Shown here: positions 35,817 to 45,918 of the stretch, piece after piece
How positions within the stretch are numbered: position 1 is the first letter of the stretch
Layout of the letters: each line of letters starts with the position of its first letter
NCBI GenBank assembly: GCA_013791765.1
Contig: VMTC01000049.1
Location: 1 to 64,000 of the forward strand
Origin: Rhodoferax sp.
GTDB taxonomy: Bacteria > Pseudomonadota > Gammaproteobacteria > Burkholderiales > Burkholderiaceae_C
Reading direction: 5' to 3'
DNA: 64,000 bases
Position numbers and translations under genes: made by a program
Notes under the pieces: model-generated
Seen by the model: the letters and a program-made list of their open reading frames with translations, nothing else
Told to the model about the DNA's origin: nothing
Database searches by the model: none

Positions 35817-38800
35817 CAATCTCAGCCTTGCCGGCCCCGGCCTGGACCCGCCAGCCCGCCAGCGCGGCGTTGCTGGGGTAGAACTTGGCACTGTCGCCCA
35901 ACTGCAATTCCGCCGTCGCCCGAACGCCCTCGCCCTCGCCCTCGCCCTGGCACGTCAGCTTTAAGCGAACCCCCATACCGCGCAGCAACTCGCCCTGCTC
36001 GGTGACCTCGCGCAGCGGCGGGTAGTCCCGCGCCATGCGCGCCACATCGGGCGCCTGGCCGGGCTGTGTGCTCACCACCAGGCGCAAAAACTTGCCAAAG
36101 CGGCAGCGCGCCTGCTCCAAGTCCCATATCTGCGTCACGGTGAGCTGCATGCCGCCGGAAAAACGATCCGGCTTGAGCTGGCCCATGACGATCACCAGTT
36201 CGTCGTCCTTGAGCAGATGCTTGTGCGCCGCGATCAGCGCTTCATCGGCCCGCGCCTCGATCACGCCCGATTTGTCGTCCAGCTTGAACAGCGCCAGCTT
36301 GCCGCGCTGGCCGTTGATGACGCGAAAGTCGTTGATGATGCCGGCCAGCAACTGCGGCTCGCGGATGTCAATCAGGTCGTCGATCTGGCGCTTGGCAAAG
36401 CGGCGCACTTCCAGAGTCACCTCGTCAAACAGGTGGCCCGACAAATAAAAGCCGACGGCGGTTTTCTCATAGGTGAGCCGCTCTTTCACGCCCCACGGCA
36501 GCGCCTGCACCAGCTCGGGCTCCTGCGTGCTCGAGCCTTGCGCGTCATCCATCATGTCGAACAGCCCGCCCTGGTTGGCGTTGGCCAGCGCGGCGGCGCC
36601 GAACTCGAACGCCAGGTCGGTGGAGGCCAGCAGGCTGGCGCGGTTGAGTTGAATCGCGTCAAAGGCACCGGCCTTGATCAGCGCCTCGACCGTGCGCTTG
36701 TTGACACGCGAACGGTCCACCCGCGCGCAAAAATCAAACAGGCTCTTGAACGGCCCGGCCACGTCGCCCATGGGCCCGGTGGCGCGGCCTTCGCGCGCCG
36801 CCACAATCGCCTCAATCGCCTGCTGGCCACTGCCCTTGATGGCGCTCAGGCCATAGCGAATCACCTTGTCGGAGATCGGCTCAAAGCGGCTGCCGCCCCG
36901 GTTCACATCGGGCGGCTCAAACGTCAAGCCCATTTTCAAAGCGTCTTCATACAAGACCTTGAGCTTGTCGGTGTCGCCCATTTCCACCGTCATGTTGGCG
37001 CAAAAGAACTCGGCCGTGTAGTGCACCTTGAGCCAGGCCGTGTGGTAAGCCAACAGGGAGTAGGCAGCGGCGTGTGACTTGTTGAAGCCATAGCCGGCAA
37101 ATTTCTCCATCAAGTCAAAGACCTCGTCGGCCTTGGCTTGGTTGATGTCGTTCTTGGCAGCACCGTCGCGGAAGATCTGGCGGTGCTTGGCCATCTCGTC
37201 GGCGTCTTTCTTGCCCATGGCTCGGCGCAGCATGTCGGCACCGCCCAGCGAGTAGCCGCCCAGAATCTGTGCCGTTTGCATCACCTGCTCCTGGTAGACC
37301 ATGATGCCGTAGGTCTCGCTCAGCATCTCGGCCACCAGCGGGTGCGGGTACTCCACCACCTCGCGCCCATGCTTGCGCGCCACAAAGCTCGGGATCAGGT
37401 CCATCGGGCCGGGCCGGTACAGGGCGTTGAGCGCAATCAGGTCTTCCAGGCGGGTCGGCTTGGCGTCTTTGAGCATGCCCTGCATGCCGCGCGATTCAAA
37501 CTGGAACACGGCCTCGGTCTTGCCTTCCTGAAACAGCTTGTAGACGCGCGCGTCGTCCAGCGGCAGGTTCTCAAAGGCGAAGTTCTCCTGGCCTTTGTGG
37601 CGCGTCATGATGAAGTCGCGCGCAATCTCCAAAATGGTGAGTGTTGCCAGGCCCAAAAAGTCGAACTTGACCAGGCCAATGGCTTCGACGTCGTATTTGT
37701 CAAACTGGCTCACCGCCGCGTCGCTGCCGGGCTGCTGGTACAGCGGGCAAAAGTCGGTCAGCTTGCCCGGCGCAATCAGCACGCCACCGGCGTGCATGCC
37801 AACGTTGCGCGTCAGGCCCTCGAGCTTGCGCGCCAGTTCCAGCAGGGTCTTGACGTCTTCTTCCTTGGCCTCGCGCTCGGCCAGCAGTGGCTCGGCCTCG
37901 ACCGCGTACACGGTTTTGTCGTCTTTCTTGCGATCGGCTGGGGGCAACTGCAGGCTGACGCTGACGCCCGGCTTGTTCGGGATCAGCTTGCTGATGCCGT
38001 CGCAAAAGGTGTAACTCATGTCGAGCACACGCCCGACGTCGCGCACGGCAGCACGCGCGGCCATGGTGCCGAAGGTGACGATCTGGCTGACGGCGTCCTT
38101 GCCGTATTTGCTCTTGACGTAATCGATCACCAGGTTGCGATTGGTCTGGCAAAAGTCGATGTCAAAGTCGGGCATCGAGACCCGCTCCGGGTTCAAAAAG
38201 CGCTCGAACAGCAGGTTGTAGCGCAGCGGGTCCAGGTCGGTGATCTTGAGCGAATAGGCCACCAGCGAACCGGCACCAGAACCGCGCCCCGGCCCCACCG
38301 GGCAGCCGTTTTTCTTGGCCCAGATGATGAAGTCACCGACGATCAAAAAGTAGCCGGGGAAACCCATCTTGACGATGGTGTCAAGCTCAAATTCAAGCCG
38401 ATCCAGGTAGCGCGGCAGCTCCTTATCACGCAGCAAAGCATCCGGGTAAAGATGCGCCATGCGCTCCTGCAAGCCTTGGTGCGAGGCGTAGCGAAAGTAC
38501 TCGTCCGGCGTCATGCGCTGGCCGTTGACCTCGGGCGTCGGAAAGTCCGGCAACTGCGGCTTGTCCAGCACCAGGGTCAGGTTGCAGCGCTTGGCAATCT
38601 CCAGCGTGTTGGCGATGCTTGATGGCACATCGGCAAACAGCGCCTGCATCTGCGCACTGGACTTGAAATACTGCTCGCGCGTGAAGCGGCGCACGCGGCG
38701 CGGGTTGCTCAAAATCTCACCATCGGCAATGCACACACGCGCCTCATGCGCTTCAAAATCATCCGGCCCGGCAAACTGCACCGGATGCGTCGCCACCACC

Positions 38801-39375
38801 GGTAAACCCGCCCGCGCCGCCAACTGCACCGTGGCCACCACTTGCGCTTCGTCGTCACTGCGGCCGGCGCGTTGCAGCTCAAGGTAGAACCGATGCGGAA
38901 ACACGCCGCCCAACTGCAGCGCGACGTCCAGCGCACGCTCGACATCGCCTTGCACCAGCGCCTGCCCGATGGGTCCAGCCTGCGCGCCGGACAAGACGAT
39001 CAAGCCCTCGCCCAGTTCCTTCAGCCAGTCCAGCTTGAGACTGGCCTGCGCCTTGCTGCCCTGCTGCGTCCAGGCGCGCGCCAGCAACTCCGACAAATTG
39101 AGGTAACCCTGCTTGTTTTGCACCAGCAATAAGAGGCGCGACAGCGCGCTGGCGTCCTGGCCCAGGCCCTCGAGCCAGATTTCGGCGCCGATGAGCGGTT
39201 TCACGCCGGCTTTACGCGCCGCTTTGTAGAATTTGATGGCGCCAAACAGGTTGCTCAGGTCGGTAATGGCCAGGGCCGGCTGGGCATCAAGCGCTGCTGC
39301 CTTGACGCTGTCGCCAATGCGGTTGGTGCCGTCAACGACGGAAAACTCAGTGTGGAGACGAAGATGGACAAACAT
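35806..39375 (-). CDS. dnaE: DNA polymerase III alpha subunit
   Basis: 1189-residue replicative polymerase. The PHP domain starts FVHLRLHTEFSVVDG; the palm catalytic motif PDFDIDFC lies near residues 400-407; then come GPGRGSGAGSLVAYSL, fingers, the tandem HhH region, the beta-clamp contact region and an OB fold (QLLAGIINDFRVINGQRGKLALFKLDD). The PHP metal ligands look partly replaced, as is normal for DnaE with a separate proofreading subunit. A short tandem of CGCCCT units gives GEGEGEG near the C terminus. The stop lies in an interspersed repeat. Single copy of dnaE1 type; essential. Confidence 0.97.
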   Translation of the reverse strand: MFVHLRLHTEFSVVDGTNRIGDSVKAAALDAQPALAITDLSNLFGAIKFYKAARKAGVKPLIGAEIWLEGLGQDASALSRLLLLVQNKQGYLNLSELLARAWTQQGSKAQASLKLDWLKELGEGLIVLSGAQAGPIGQALVQGDVERALDVALQLGGVFPHRFYLELQRAGRSDDEAQVVATVQLAARAGLPVVATHPVQFAGPDDFEAHEARVCIADGEILSNPRRVRRFTREQYFKSSAQMQALFADVPSSIANTLEIAKRCNLTLVLDKPQLPDFPTPEVNGQRMTPDEYFRYASHQGLQERMAHLYPDALLRDKELPRYLDRLEFELDTIVKMGFPGYFLIVGDFIIWAKKNGCPVGPGRGSGAGSLVAYSLKITDLDPLRYNLLFERFLNPERVSMPDFDIDFCQTNRNLVIDYVKSKYGKDAVSQIVTFGTMAARAAVRDVGRVLDMSYTFCDGISKLIPNKPGVSVSLQLPPADRKKDDKTVYAVEAEPLLAEREAKEEDVKTLLELARKLEGLTRNVGMHAGGVLIAPGKLTDFCPLYQQPGSDAAVSQFDKYDVEAIGLVKFDFLGLATLTILEIARDFIMTRHKGQENFAFENLPLDDARVYKLFQEGKTEAVFQFESRGMQGMLKDAKPTRLEDLIALNALYRPGPMDLIPSFVARKHGREVVEYPHPLVAEMLSETYGIMVYQEQVMQTAQILGGYSLGGADMLRRAMGKKDADEMAKHRQIFRDGAAKNDINQAKADEVFDLMEKFAGYGFNKSHAAAYSLLAYHTAWLKVHYTAEFFCANMTVEMGDTDKLKVLYEDALKMGLTFEPPDVNRGGSRFEPISDKVIRYGLSAIKGSGQQAIEAIVAAREGRATGPMGDVAGPFKSLFDFCARVDRSRVNKRTVEALIKAGAFDAIQLNRASLLASTDLAFEFGAAALANANQGGLFDMMDDAQGSSTQEPELVQALPWGVKERLTYEKTAVGFYLSGHLFDEVTLEVRRFAKRQIDDLIDIREPQLLAGIINDFRVINGQRGKLALFKLDDKSGVIEARADEALIAAHKHLLKDDELVIVMGQLKPDRFSGGMQLTVTQIWDLEQARCRFGKFLRLVVSTQPGQAPDVARMARDYPPLREVTEQGELLRGMGVRLKLTCQGEGEGEGVRATAELQLGDSAKFYPSNAALAGWRVQAGAGKAEIVYE

Positions 39376-39505
39376 GGCTTCATTCTAATTTGCAGGGCCA
39401 GGCGCAGCGACCGGGGCGACCAACCCAAGAACCTGTATCTGGTTGTCACACGATTGATCCAGCGCATACATCCACTGCACCAACCCGGTGCATACTTGCG
39501 CAAGA

Positions 39506-40135
39506 ATGAATAAACTGCAAATACTCGTTGTCGACGACCACGCGCTGGTGCGCGAAGGCTTGTGCCAGATCCTTCAGGGGCTGGACGAACCGGTCGAAGT
39601 GCTTCAAGCGCAGCATGGCCCGCGTGCTTTTGAATTGGCGGCCTTGCATCCTGATCTTGATCTGGTGCTGCTGGACTATGACTTGCCCGGCATGAACGGC
39701 CTGGACGCGCTCAAGGTCTTGGGCCAGGCGCATCCCGAGCTCCCGATCCTGATGCTCTCGGGCATGGCCAACCCGCAAATCGTGCGCAGTGCGCTGGCCT
39801 GCGGCGCAGCCGGTTTTTTGTCCAAGAATGGCGACAGCTTGGAGTTGCTGAGCGCTGTTCGCCTGGTGCTGGCCGGTGAGGTTTATGTTCGCGTCGATTT
39901 ACTGGCGTCGGCCAAGACCCAGCCCCAATTCACCTTGCGTCAGGGCGAGGTCCTGACTCTGTTGCTGGAGGGCCGCTCGAACAAGAACATCAGTGATGTG
40001 CTGGCGCTGAGCGACGACACCGTCAAGAACCATGTCACCGCCCTCTTACGCGCCTTTGACGTCAAGACCCGGGTGCAACTGGTGCTCGCTGCCAGCCGCC
40101 AGGGTTACGCCCCGTCATCCGCGCAATCCATCTGA
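39506..40135 (+). CDS. NarL/FixJ-family response regulator
   Basis: 209-residue two-component regulator. Receiver domain: acidic pair in ILVVDDHALVREG, phospho-acceptor Asp in LVLLDYDLPGMNG (about 57), and Lys in GFLSKNG. The C-terminal LuxR-type helix-turn-helix is LLEGRSNKNISDVLALSDDTVKNHV (about 150-175). The ATG at 39506 is chosen six codons into the longer frame to match LQILVVDD. Its 3' end overlaps the convergent hybrid histidine kinase gene by 31 bases, and the two are the obvious cognate pair. Confidence 0.9.
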   Translation: MNKLQILVVDDHALVREGLCQILQGLDEPVEVLQAQHGPRAFELAALHPDLDLVLLDYDLPGMNGLDALKVLGQAHPELPILMLSGMANPQIVRSALACGAAGFLSKNGDSLELLSAVRLVLAGEVYVRVDLLASAKTQPQFTLRQGEVLTLLLEGRSNKNISDVLALSDDTVKNHVTALLRAFDVKTRVQLVLAASRQGYAPSSAQSI

Positions 40136-42069
40136 GCCGCCAGGCTCAGACGCCGCAGCAGGCTGCGCAACTTGGCCGGGCGCACCGGTTTGTGCAACAA
40201 GCTCAGTGATGCGGCCTGAGCCGCCTGCAGCAGCGTAGCGTCAGTGTCACCGCTGATCAGGCAGGCCGGTATCAAGCAGCCAGCTTCAGCGCGTAATTGA
40301 CGAATCACCTCAATGCCGTTTTCACCGCCTGGCAAACGGTAATCGGCCACGATCACATCGGGCACGGCACCATTCTTGAGCAGTTGGAGCGCCGCTGCGA
40401 GCGCGTCGGCCCCCGCCACATCGACCCGCCATGAGGCCAACAAGCTCAGCAGCGCGTCACGCACCAGCGGATCGTCTTCGATCACCAGCACACGCAGGCC
40501 ACCCACGTCATCAAAGCGGCTCGGGCGCAGCGCGCTGCGCCGCTCATGGGCTTGGCCGGGCGGTGCCAGGGGCACGCGCAAGCTAAAGCGTGTGCCAGCG
40601 CCTACACGGGAGCGCATTTGCAGCGGGTAGCCGAGCAACTGCGCGCTGCGCTCGACAATGCTGAGCCCCAGCCCCAGGCCCTTGTTGCGATCACGCTCAC
40701 TGTTGCCCACCTGGTAAAACTCATTGAAGACGGCAAGGTGGTGCTCCGGCGCGATGCCAATGCCACTGTCCCAGACCTCGATGCGCACATGCTGAGCATC
40801 AAAGCAGGGCCGACAGGCCAGCAGCACGCTGCCCGTTGCTGTGTAGCGCAAGGCGTTGCCGAGCAGGTTGAGCACAATCCGATGCAGCAAGGCCGAGTCG
40901 CTCAGCACCCAAACCGGTGTCGGGCGCACGCGCAAACGCAGCCCCTTTTGCTGTGCGCTCAATGCCAGACTGTCACGCAACTGTTCAAACAGATCGGCCA
41001 ACGCGAACGGGCGCAACTGCACCTGCACCGCACCCGACTCCAAGCGCGAGACGTCAAGCAGGGCATCGAGCAATGTCTGCAGCGCCTGCACCGATTCTTC
41101 CAGGCTGCCAACCAGATCCCGAGTCGGCGCGTCGTGTGGCAACTGCCCCAGCCGCGCCACAAAAAGGCCCAGTGCGTGCATCGGCTGGCGCAAATCGTGA
41201 CTGGCTGCGGCCAGAAAGCGCGATTTGGACAAGTTGGCGGCCTCCGCTTCTTCCTTCTTCTCGCGCAAAGCCAGCGTTGCCGTGGCAATGCGCTGCTCAA
41301 GTTCATCGCGACCAGACTCGATTCGCTGCGCCATCAGGTTAAGCCCCTGCTGCACAGCGCGCAAAGGGTCATCGGGCGAAACCCGGGCGCGCGCCGACAA
41401 CTCGCCCGCACCAATGCGGTCGATCAGCCTGGCCACGCGCGCCACCGGACGAATCACGCCGCGCCCCAAGCGCACCGCCAATAGCGCGCCAAACAACAGG
41501 CCACCCAAGGTGATGGCGATGCCGGTCCACAGCATCTGACGCTCGCTCTGTCTTAAAGCCGCACGCGAAAACTCCACCAGCACATGGCCCGCGGCGGGCG
41601 GCGTCGGCCGTGCGGATATAGCCTCCCCCAAGGTGTTGTCCTGCACAAGGTAGCCGTCGTCAAAAGCGAGCGAACTGGCTGTGATCGGCTACAGCAGCAG
41701 GTCGATCTGGGTACGAGGATCAAACTGCTCAATCTCCAACAAACCCAGGATTGGCGGGGCCGCATAGCCGGACAGGCCTGCACGCACCAGGATCTGGCCT
41801 TTGGCACCCAACACCATCACTGAGCGAACGCCGGCTTCGCGCAGCGCACCACTGGCCAGGCTTTGCAGGTGGTTGATGTTGCCGGAAAACACGCCGTATT
41901 CACAGGCCGTGGCCAGTTGACGCGTCAGGGCGCGAGCGCGCTGGCTGTGCGCCGTCTTGATGTCCTCAAAGCGGAAAAACAGGAACACCCCCGCGAGCAA
42001 GACGGCCACCAGTGTCACCGGCAACACCGCCGCCAACAACATCCGGTTGCGGATACCGACCAGCTTCAT
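40105..42069 (-). pseudogene. Hybrid sensor histidine kinase interrupted by an in-frame amber codon
   Basis: Reading on the minus strand, 126 codons (signal anchor, start of the periplasmic sensor, ending RTQIDLLL) are followed by TAG at 41691-41689. The same frame then continues without a break (PITASSLAFDDGYLVQ...) through a second membrane helix and HAMP, DHp with SHDLRQPMHALG (His near 292), HATPase (LLGNALRYTA, GIGIAPEH, GLGLGLSIV) and a C-terminal receiver (Asp in VADYRLPG, about 574). The total would be 654 residues. A CAG-to-TAG change would explain it. The gene could be dead, read through, or restarted at GTG 41646 without a sensor. It follows the binding-protein gene with a 4-base overlap. 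Confidence 0.85.
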
Positions 42070-42998
42070 GGCGACTCCTGCGCGCGCAGCAAGCGCGTGC
42101 GCAAGGCCGCCGCGTCAAGCCTCAAACCCAACGAGTGCGCCACATGCTCATTGACGGCCACGCTGAAGTCCTGGGAGTACAGCGGCGTGGCCGATAAAGC
42201 CTTGCCTTGCAAGACGGCTGCGACCAGTGTGGCGGCTTGCTGGCCGACCTGCTCGGGCGTGACGTGCAGTGCCAGCAAGGCGCCGGCTTGCACATAGGCG
42301 GGTGAAAAGGCCACCATCGGCACCTTGGCCCGAAAGGAGGCGAGCAAGATATTTTGGATGCTGCTGCGGTTAAAAACCTGCGGGTCCGCCAGGGCCAGCA
42401 GCACATCGGCGCCATCAAGCGCCTGCTTAAGCGCCGGAAACAGCAGCTCGCCCTGTTCGACGCTGCCTTCCAGCAAACGCAAGCCCCGCGCCTTGGCGAG
42501 GGTTCGCAGCGCCGGGGCCTGCGCTTGCGATTCAGCCCCCCACAGCACGCCAATACGCCTGGCCTCGGGCAAGGCGAACTCAATCAAGCTCAGTTGCCGG
42601 CTCAGAGGCTGATCCAGATACAGGGCCGAAAACTGCCTGGAGGCCTTGCGCCCACTGCTGCGCAACACCTGCTCGAAACTGCTGCGCGGCAACAGCGCGC
42701 ACAGCACCGGCGCTGGCAAACCGGCCTGCGCCAAGGCCTGCGCCGCTTGGGTACCGAGTGCCACAAACAAGGTTGGATTCAAGTTGGTTACGCCCGCAAA
42801 TTCTGTGGCCGTGAGCAACAGCATGTCGTAGCGCAAGCCGCCATTGCGCTCGAGTTCACTCACCAGGGTCTGCGCCGCCTGCGCATAGGCCGGGCTGCGT
42901 TCGCTGCTGACGATCACGACGCTGGCGGCCTGCGCGGTCAACACGGCGCAGCAGCCGAGCCAGCAGCTCAGCAACAGGCAGCGCAGGCGATGCAGCAT
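42066..42998 (-). CDS. Periplasmic ABC-type substrate-binding protein linked to the sensor kinase
   Basis: 310 residues with a signal peptide (MLHRLRCLLLSCWLGCC...QA, about 1-24). It resembles the ABC substrate-binding (TrpX/DUF534-like) fold: VVIVSSERSPAYAQAAQTLV, LFVALGTQAAQAL, EARRIGVLWGAESQ and VAFSPAYVQAGALLAL. No permease or ATPase genes are near. It overlaps the histidine kinase start and follows the TonB receptor by 11 bases, so it probably acts as the ligand-sensing partner of the kinase rather than in transport. Confidence 0.8.
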   Translation of the reverse strand: MLHRLRCLLLSCWLGCCAVLTAQAASVVIVSSERSPAYAQAAQTLVSELERNGGLRYDMLLLTATEFAGVTNLNPTLFVALGTQAAQALAQAGLPAPVLCALLPRSSFEQVLRSSGRKASRQFSALYLDQPLSRQLSLIEFALPEARRIGVLWGAESQAQAPALRTLAKARGLRLLEGSVEQGELLFPALKQALDGADVLLALADPQVFNRSSIQNILLASFRAKVPMVAFSPAYVQAGALLALHVTPEQVGQQAATLVAAVLQGKALSATPLYSQDFSVAVNEHVAHSLGLRLDAAALRTRLLRAQESP

Positions 42999-43009
42999 CG
43001 GCAGCGGCC

Positions 43010-45127
43010 TCAGTTTTCCAGTTGCAGGGTGACGAAGGCGCGGCGCTGAAACTCAAATTCTCCTGCGAAGTCTTGATAGGGTGAACCCAGGTTCTGCAGC
43101 ACCAGCGCCAACTCGCCCCGATTGCGGCCTGCGCGCAGGGGAACACCCAAGCGCAGGTCGGTGCGGCGCATGCGCGCCGACTCGGGCTCACCCGTCCCCT
43201 GCCCACGCGACGTGCTGTTTTCCTGATGAGTCAGACTCAAATCCAGTCCACCAGGCAGCTTCTGAGAAAAGATGAGCGTGCTAGCCAGTTTGGGCGCCGC
43301 CCTGAGCGTGTCTTGGTCGACCGATTGAATATCGATATAGGCTTGATTGAAGATCAACTGCGCATCGCGCCAGGGCCGCCATTTCAACTGGTACTCAAGA
43401 CCCTCAATGGTGAAATCCTCGGCGTTGACATAGTCCCAAGCACTCGAGGCAAAATTCTCAGGGTGCCGATAGTCCCACGGACTCGATGGAAAAATCGAGG
43501 TGCCAGCGGGCAACTCATAGCGCCGGCCCCGAACGAAGCCGACCAGCCGTTCCTGGAATAAACGCACATCCACAGCTGCGCGCAGTCGCGCAAATTCGCC
43601 AAAATAGCCCAACTCGCGCACCAGCAAACGCTCCGGTTTAACATTGCCACTGGCCAGCGCGGTTACCTTTAGTAAAACGTCATTGGACACATAGCGCACG
43701 TCGGCAAATTGCTCAAACGTACTGTTTGAACGATGGGCTTTGGAAACCCCAACGCGCAGGGTCTGGCCCTGGGCGAGGTGCCAGTTGACCATCAACCGTG
43801 GCGAAAAACTGTCGCCGCTGATGCTGTTTCTTTCGTACATGCCGCCAGCATTAAGCAGTGCGTTGTCGGCAAAACGCCATTCAGCATTGCCGAACAAGCG
43901 GGTGTAATCGGTTCGCAGAGCGGCCTGTGTGTTGTAAAGCGCCTGCGAGACGACCTGCTCGCGCCTGAGTTCACCGCCCAGCACCACACGAAGTGCAGAG
44001 CTGTGGCGCAAGGTGTGCTGTAAAGACAGGACGCTACTGGCGGCGTGGCCGTTGACATTGCTGTCAATGCTGTCACTCACATTTGCCCAGTTTTTTTTCC
44101 ACTGCGTGACCGCTGCAATTGCCCCGTCCGGCATAGCCGCTGCTTGAGTCTTGTAGTTGAGCAGCGAAACAGCAAAGCCATCGCGGACCTTTTCTTGCGT
44201 ATGCGAGAAACTCAGCGCCACATCTTCATCCGCTCCCAAACTGTGTCGCCAGTCGAGTTGCGCATAGCCAGAGCCAAAAGAACGCTCGCGCGGCGGATCG
44301 CCCTCCTTGCTGGCAAAGCCTTTGCCGGAATCAATCGTGAAGCCCCCGGCGCGCAACGCGATTTCATCCCGCGCACTGGCACGCAGGTCAGCGCGAAAGT
44401 TAAGGCGGTTGATCTGGTTGTGACCGTTCGACCCGCTCAGTCCATCGTCAGCGCGTCGGTCGAGCCCAAGGCGCATCGTGGCTTCGCCCCGCCCCCAGCC
44501 GATGCTGGCCTGCGCATCACGAATGCCGTTTTCGCCGTGCGCCAGGGTGCCCCGCCCGCCCAGGGTGTCGATGCTATGGCGCGTCACAATATTAATGACC
44601 CCAAGCATGGCACGCGCACCATAGCTGGCCGAGTTGGAGCCACGCAGCACCTCGATGCGCTCGATATCAGCCAGCGCCACAGTTTGCAAGCCGGTGGCTG
44701 TGCCACCAGAAAAATAGGGCGAGTACACCGAGCGCCCGTCAACCAGCACCTGAATACGGCCGGAGTAGGCTTCAAACCCCCCGTGGTAACTGGCCAGTGG
44801 CGCCCCGCTTTCAAACGCGGTACTGGTCTGAAAGCCCGGTACCAGGCGCAGCAGGTCGGCCACATCGCGCCCTCCCGACAGGCGAATCATGTCGCGGTCC
44901 AGGATGGTCACGGCACCCGGCGTCTCGTCCAGGCGCTGGGGCATACGCGACACCGACAGCACGATTGGCATGTCCATCAGATAGTGGGCCTCGGACAGCG
45001 CGCTGGCGTGCGGGTCTAGCGCCGGCAGGGGCTCACGCGCCTGCGCCATGACAAATTCAGTGCTGACAAGCAGAAAAAACGCTGTACTCCAAGGGCGCCG
45101 GCTCAAACGTAACGTTTTGTGTCTCAT
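43010..45127 (-). CDS. TonB-dependent outer-membrane receptor
   Basis: 705 residues with a signal peptide ending near AQA (about 29). Plug domain (about 55-165): RLDETPGAVTILDRDMIRLSGGRDVADLL, GFEAYSGRIQVLVDGRSVYSP and EVLRGSNSASYGARAMLGVINIVT. The beta-barrel ends in the aromatic-type terminus RAFVTLQLEN. The upstream MDMPIVLSVS may be the TonB box. The start at MRHKTLRL is chosen to place the signal peptide. Ligand is unknown; it heads a cluster with a binding protein, sensor kinase and regulator, suggesting substrate-induced signalling. Confidence 0.9.
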   Translation of the reverse strand: MRHKTLRLSRRPWSTAFFLLVSTEFVMAQAREPLPALDPHASALSEAHYLMDMPIVLSVSRMPQRLDETPGAVTILDRDMIRLSGGRDVADLLRLVPGFQTSTAFESGAPLASYHGGFEAYSGRIQVLVDGRSVYSPYFSGGTATGLQTVALADIERIEVLRGSNSASYGARAMLGVINIVTRHSIDTLGGRGTLAHGENGIRDAQASIGWGRGEATMRLGLDRRADDGLSGSNGHNQINRLNFRADLRASARDEIALRAGGFTIDSGKGFASKEGDPPRERSFGSGYAQLDWRHSLGADEDVALSFSHTQEKVRDGFAVSLLNYKTQAAAMPDGAIAAVTQWKKNWANVSDSIDSNVNGHAASSVLSLQHTLRHSSALRVVLGGELRREQVVSQALYNTQAALRTDYTRLFGNAEWRFADNALLNAGGMYERNSISGDSFSPRLMVNWHLAQGQTLRVGVSKAHRSNSTFEQFADVRYVSNDVLLKVTALASGNVKPERLLVRELGYFGEFARLRAAVDVRLFQERLVGFVRGRRYELPAGTSIFPSSPWDYRHPENFASSAWDYVNAEDFTIEGLEYQLKWRPWRDAQLIFNQAYIDIQSVDQDTLRAAPKLASTLIFSQKLPGGLDLSLTHQENSTSRGQGTGEPESARMRRTDLRLGVPLRAGRNRGELALVLQNLGSPYQDFAGEFEFQRRAFVTLQLEN

Positions 45128-45217
45128 CAGACCAATGTACCCGATTGCCCGGCCTCGCTCAGGGCTGCAGCAGAACGGCGGCACAGCCCGCGCTCCTGCA
45201 CGCCATAATGGCGCATC

Positions 45218-45856
45218 ATGGCCAAAACCGCACGTTCCAATACCGACACCACCGATATCACCGACGTCAGCGCAACCGAGGTCCCCAACGGTCTTCGCCA
45301 CAAGCTGGGCGACGCCATTTTGGGGCTGGTGTTGCGCGTGCCTGGCTCCAGCGAACGCGAAGTGGCGCAGCCCGAGAAGCGCGCCCGCGCGCTCGGGCGC
45401 ACTGCGGCCCGAAAGGCGGGCATGATGGCCGGGTCGCTGGCGCTTCCCCCCGGTTTTCTGGGCTGGCTGACGATCGTGCCGGAGCTGGTGGGGGTCTGGA
45501 AGCTGCAGGCGCAAATGGTGTCGGACATCGCCGCGGTCTATGGCAAGCACGCCACGCTGGGGCGCGAGCAGATGATTTACTGTCTGTTCAAACACGTCTC
45601 GGCGCAGCTTTTTCGCGATGTGGTGGTGCGAGTGGGCGACCGCTTTATTGTCAAGACCGCCTCGCTGGGTTTCATCCAGTCGGCCGCGCGATTGCTGGGC
45701 GTGAAGGTGACGCAGCGAATCATTGGCAAGAGCGCCACCCGCTTTGTGCCACTGCTCGGCGCCATCGGCGTCAGCGCCTACGCCTACTTTGACACGCAGC
45801 AAGTGGCCAAAACAGCGATCGAGTTGTTTGCTAAGGAAATTGTGCTCGATATTTAG
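45218..45856 (+). CDS. EcsC-like protein
   Basis: 212 residues without a signal peptide. The middle part AGMMAGSLALPPGFLGWLTIVPELVGVWKLQAQMVSDIA resembles EcsC-family proteins, which have amphipathic helices and weakly hydrophobic segments. Function in this family is not settled. It is divergent from the TonB receptor gene by about 90 bases and ends where an interspersed repeat begins. Confidence 0.6.
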   Translation: MAKTARSNTDTTDITDVSATEVPNGLRHKLGDAILGLVLRVPGSSEREVAQPEKRARALGRTAARKAGMMAGSLALPPGFLGWLTIVPELVGVWKLQAQMVSDIAAVYGKHATLGREQMIYCLFKHVSAQLFRDVVVRVGDRFIVKTASLGFIQSAARLLGVKVTQRIIGKSATRFVPLLGAIGVSAYAYFDTQQVAKTAIELFAKEIVLDI

Positions 45857-45912
45857 ATAAAATAAGCCTCTAGCCCGCGTGTACTATGCGTATGCAGCTA
45901 TATTTTATATAG
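45857..45912 (-). repeat. About 60-bp interspersed repeat, copy 5
   Basis: In reverse orientation: ATAAAATAAGCCTCTAGCCC, GCGTGTACTATGCG, then TATGCAGCTATATTTTATAT. It starts at the base after the EcsC-like stop codon and sits in the convergent gap before the next gene. Confidence 0.8.
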
Positions 45913-45918
45913 CATATC

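Noticed and set aside
37138-38622. A 494-codon open frame antisense to dnaE
   Set aside because: High GC with strong third-position bias leaves long open frames on the opposite strand; its translation (rich in Leu, His, Val, Gln) has no domain pattern, while dnaE is certain.
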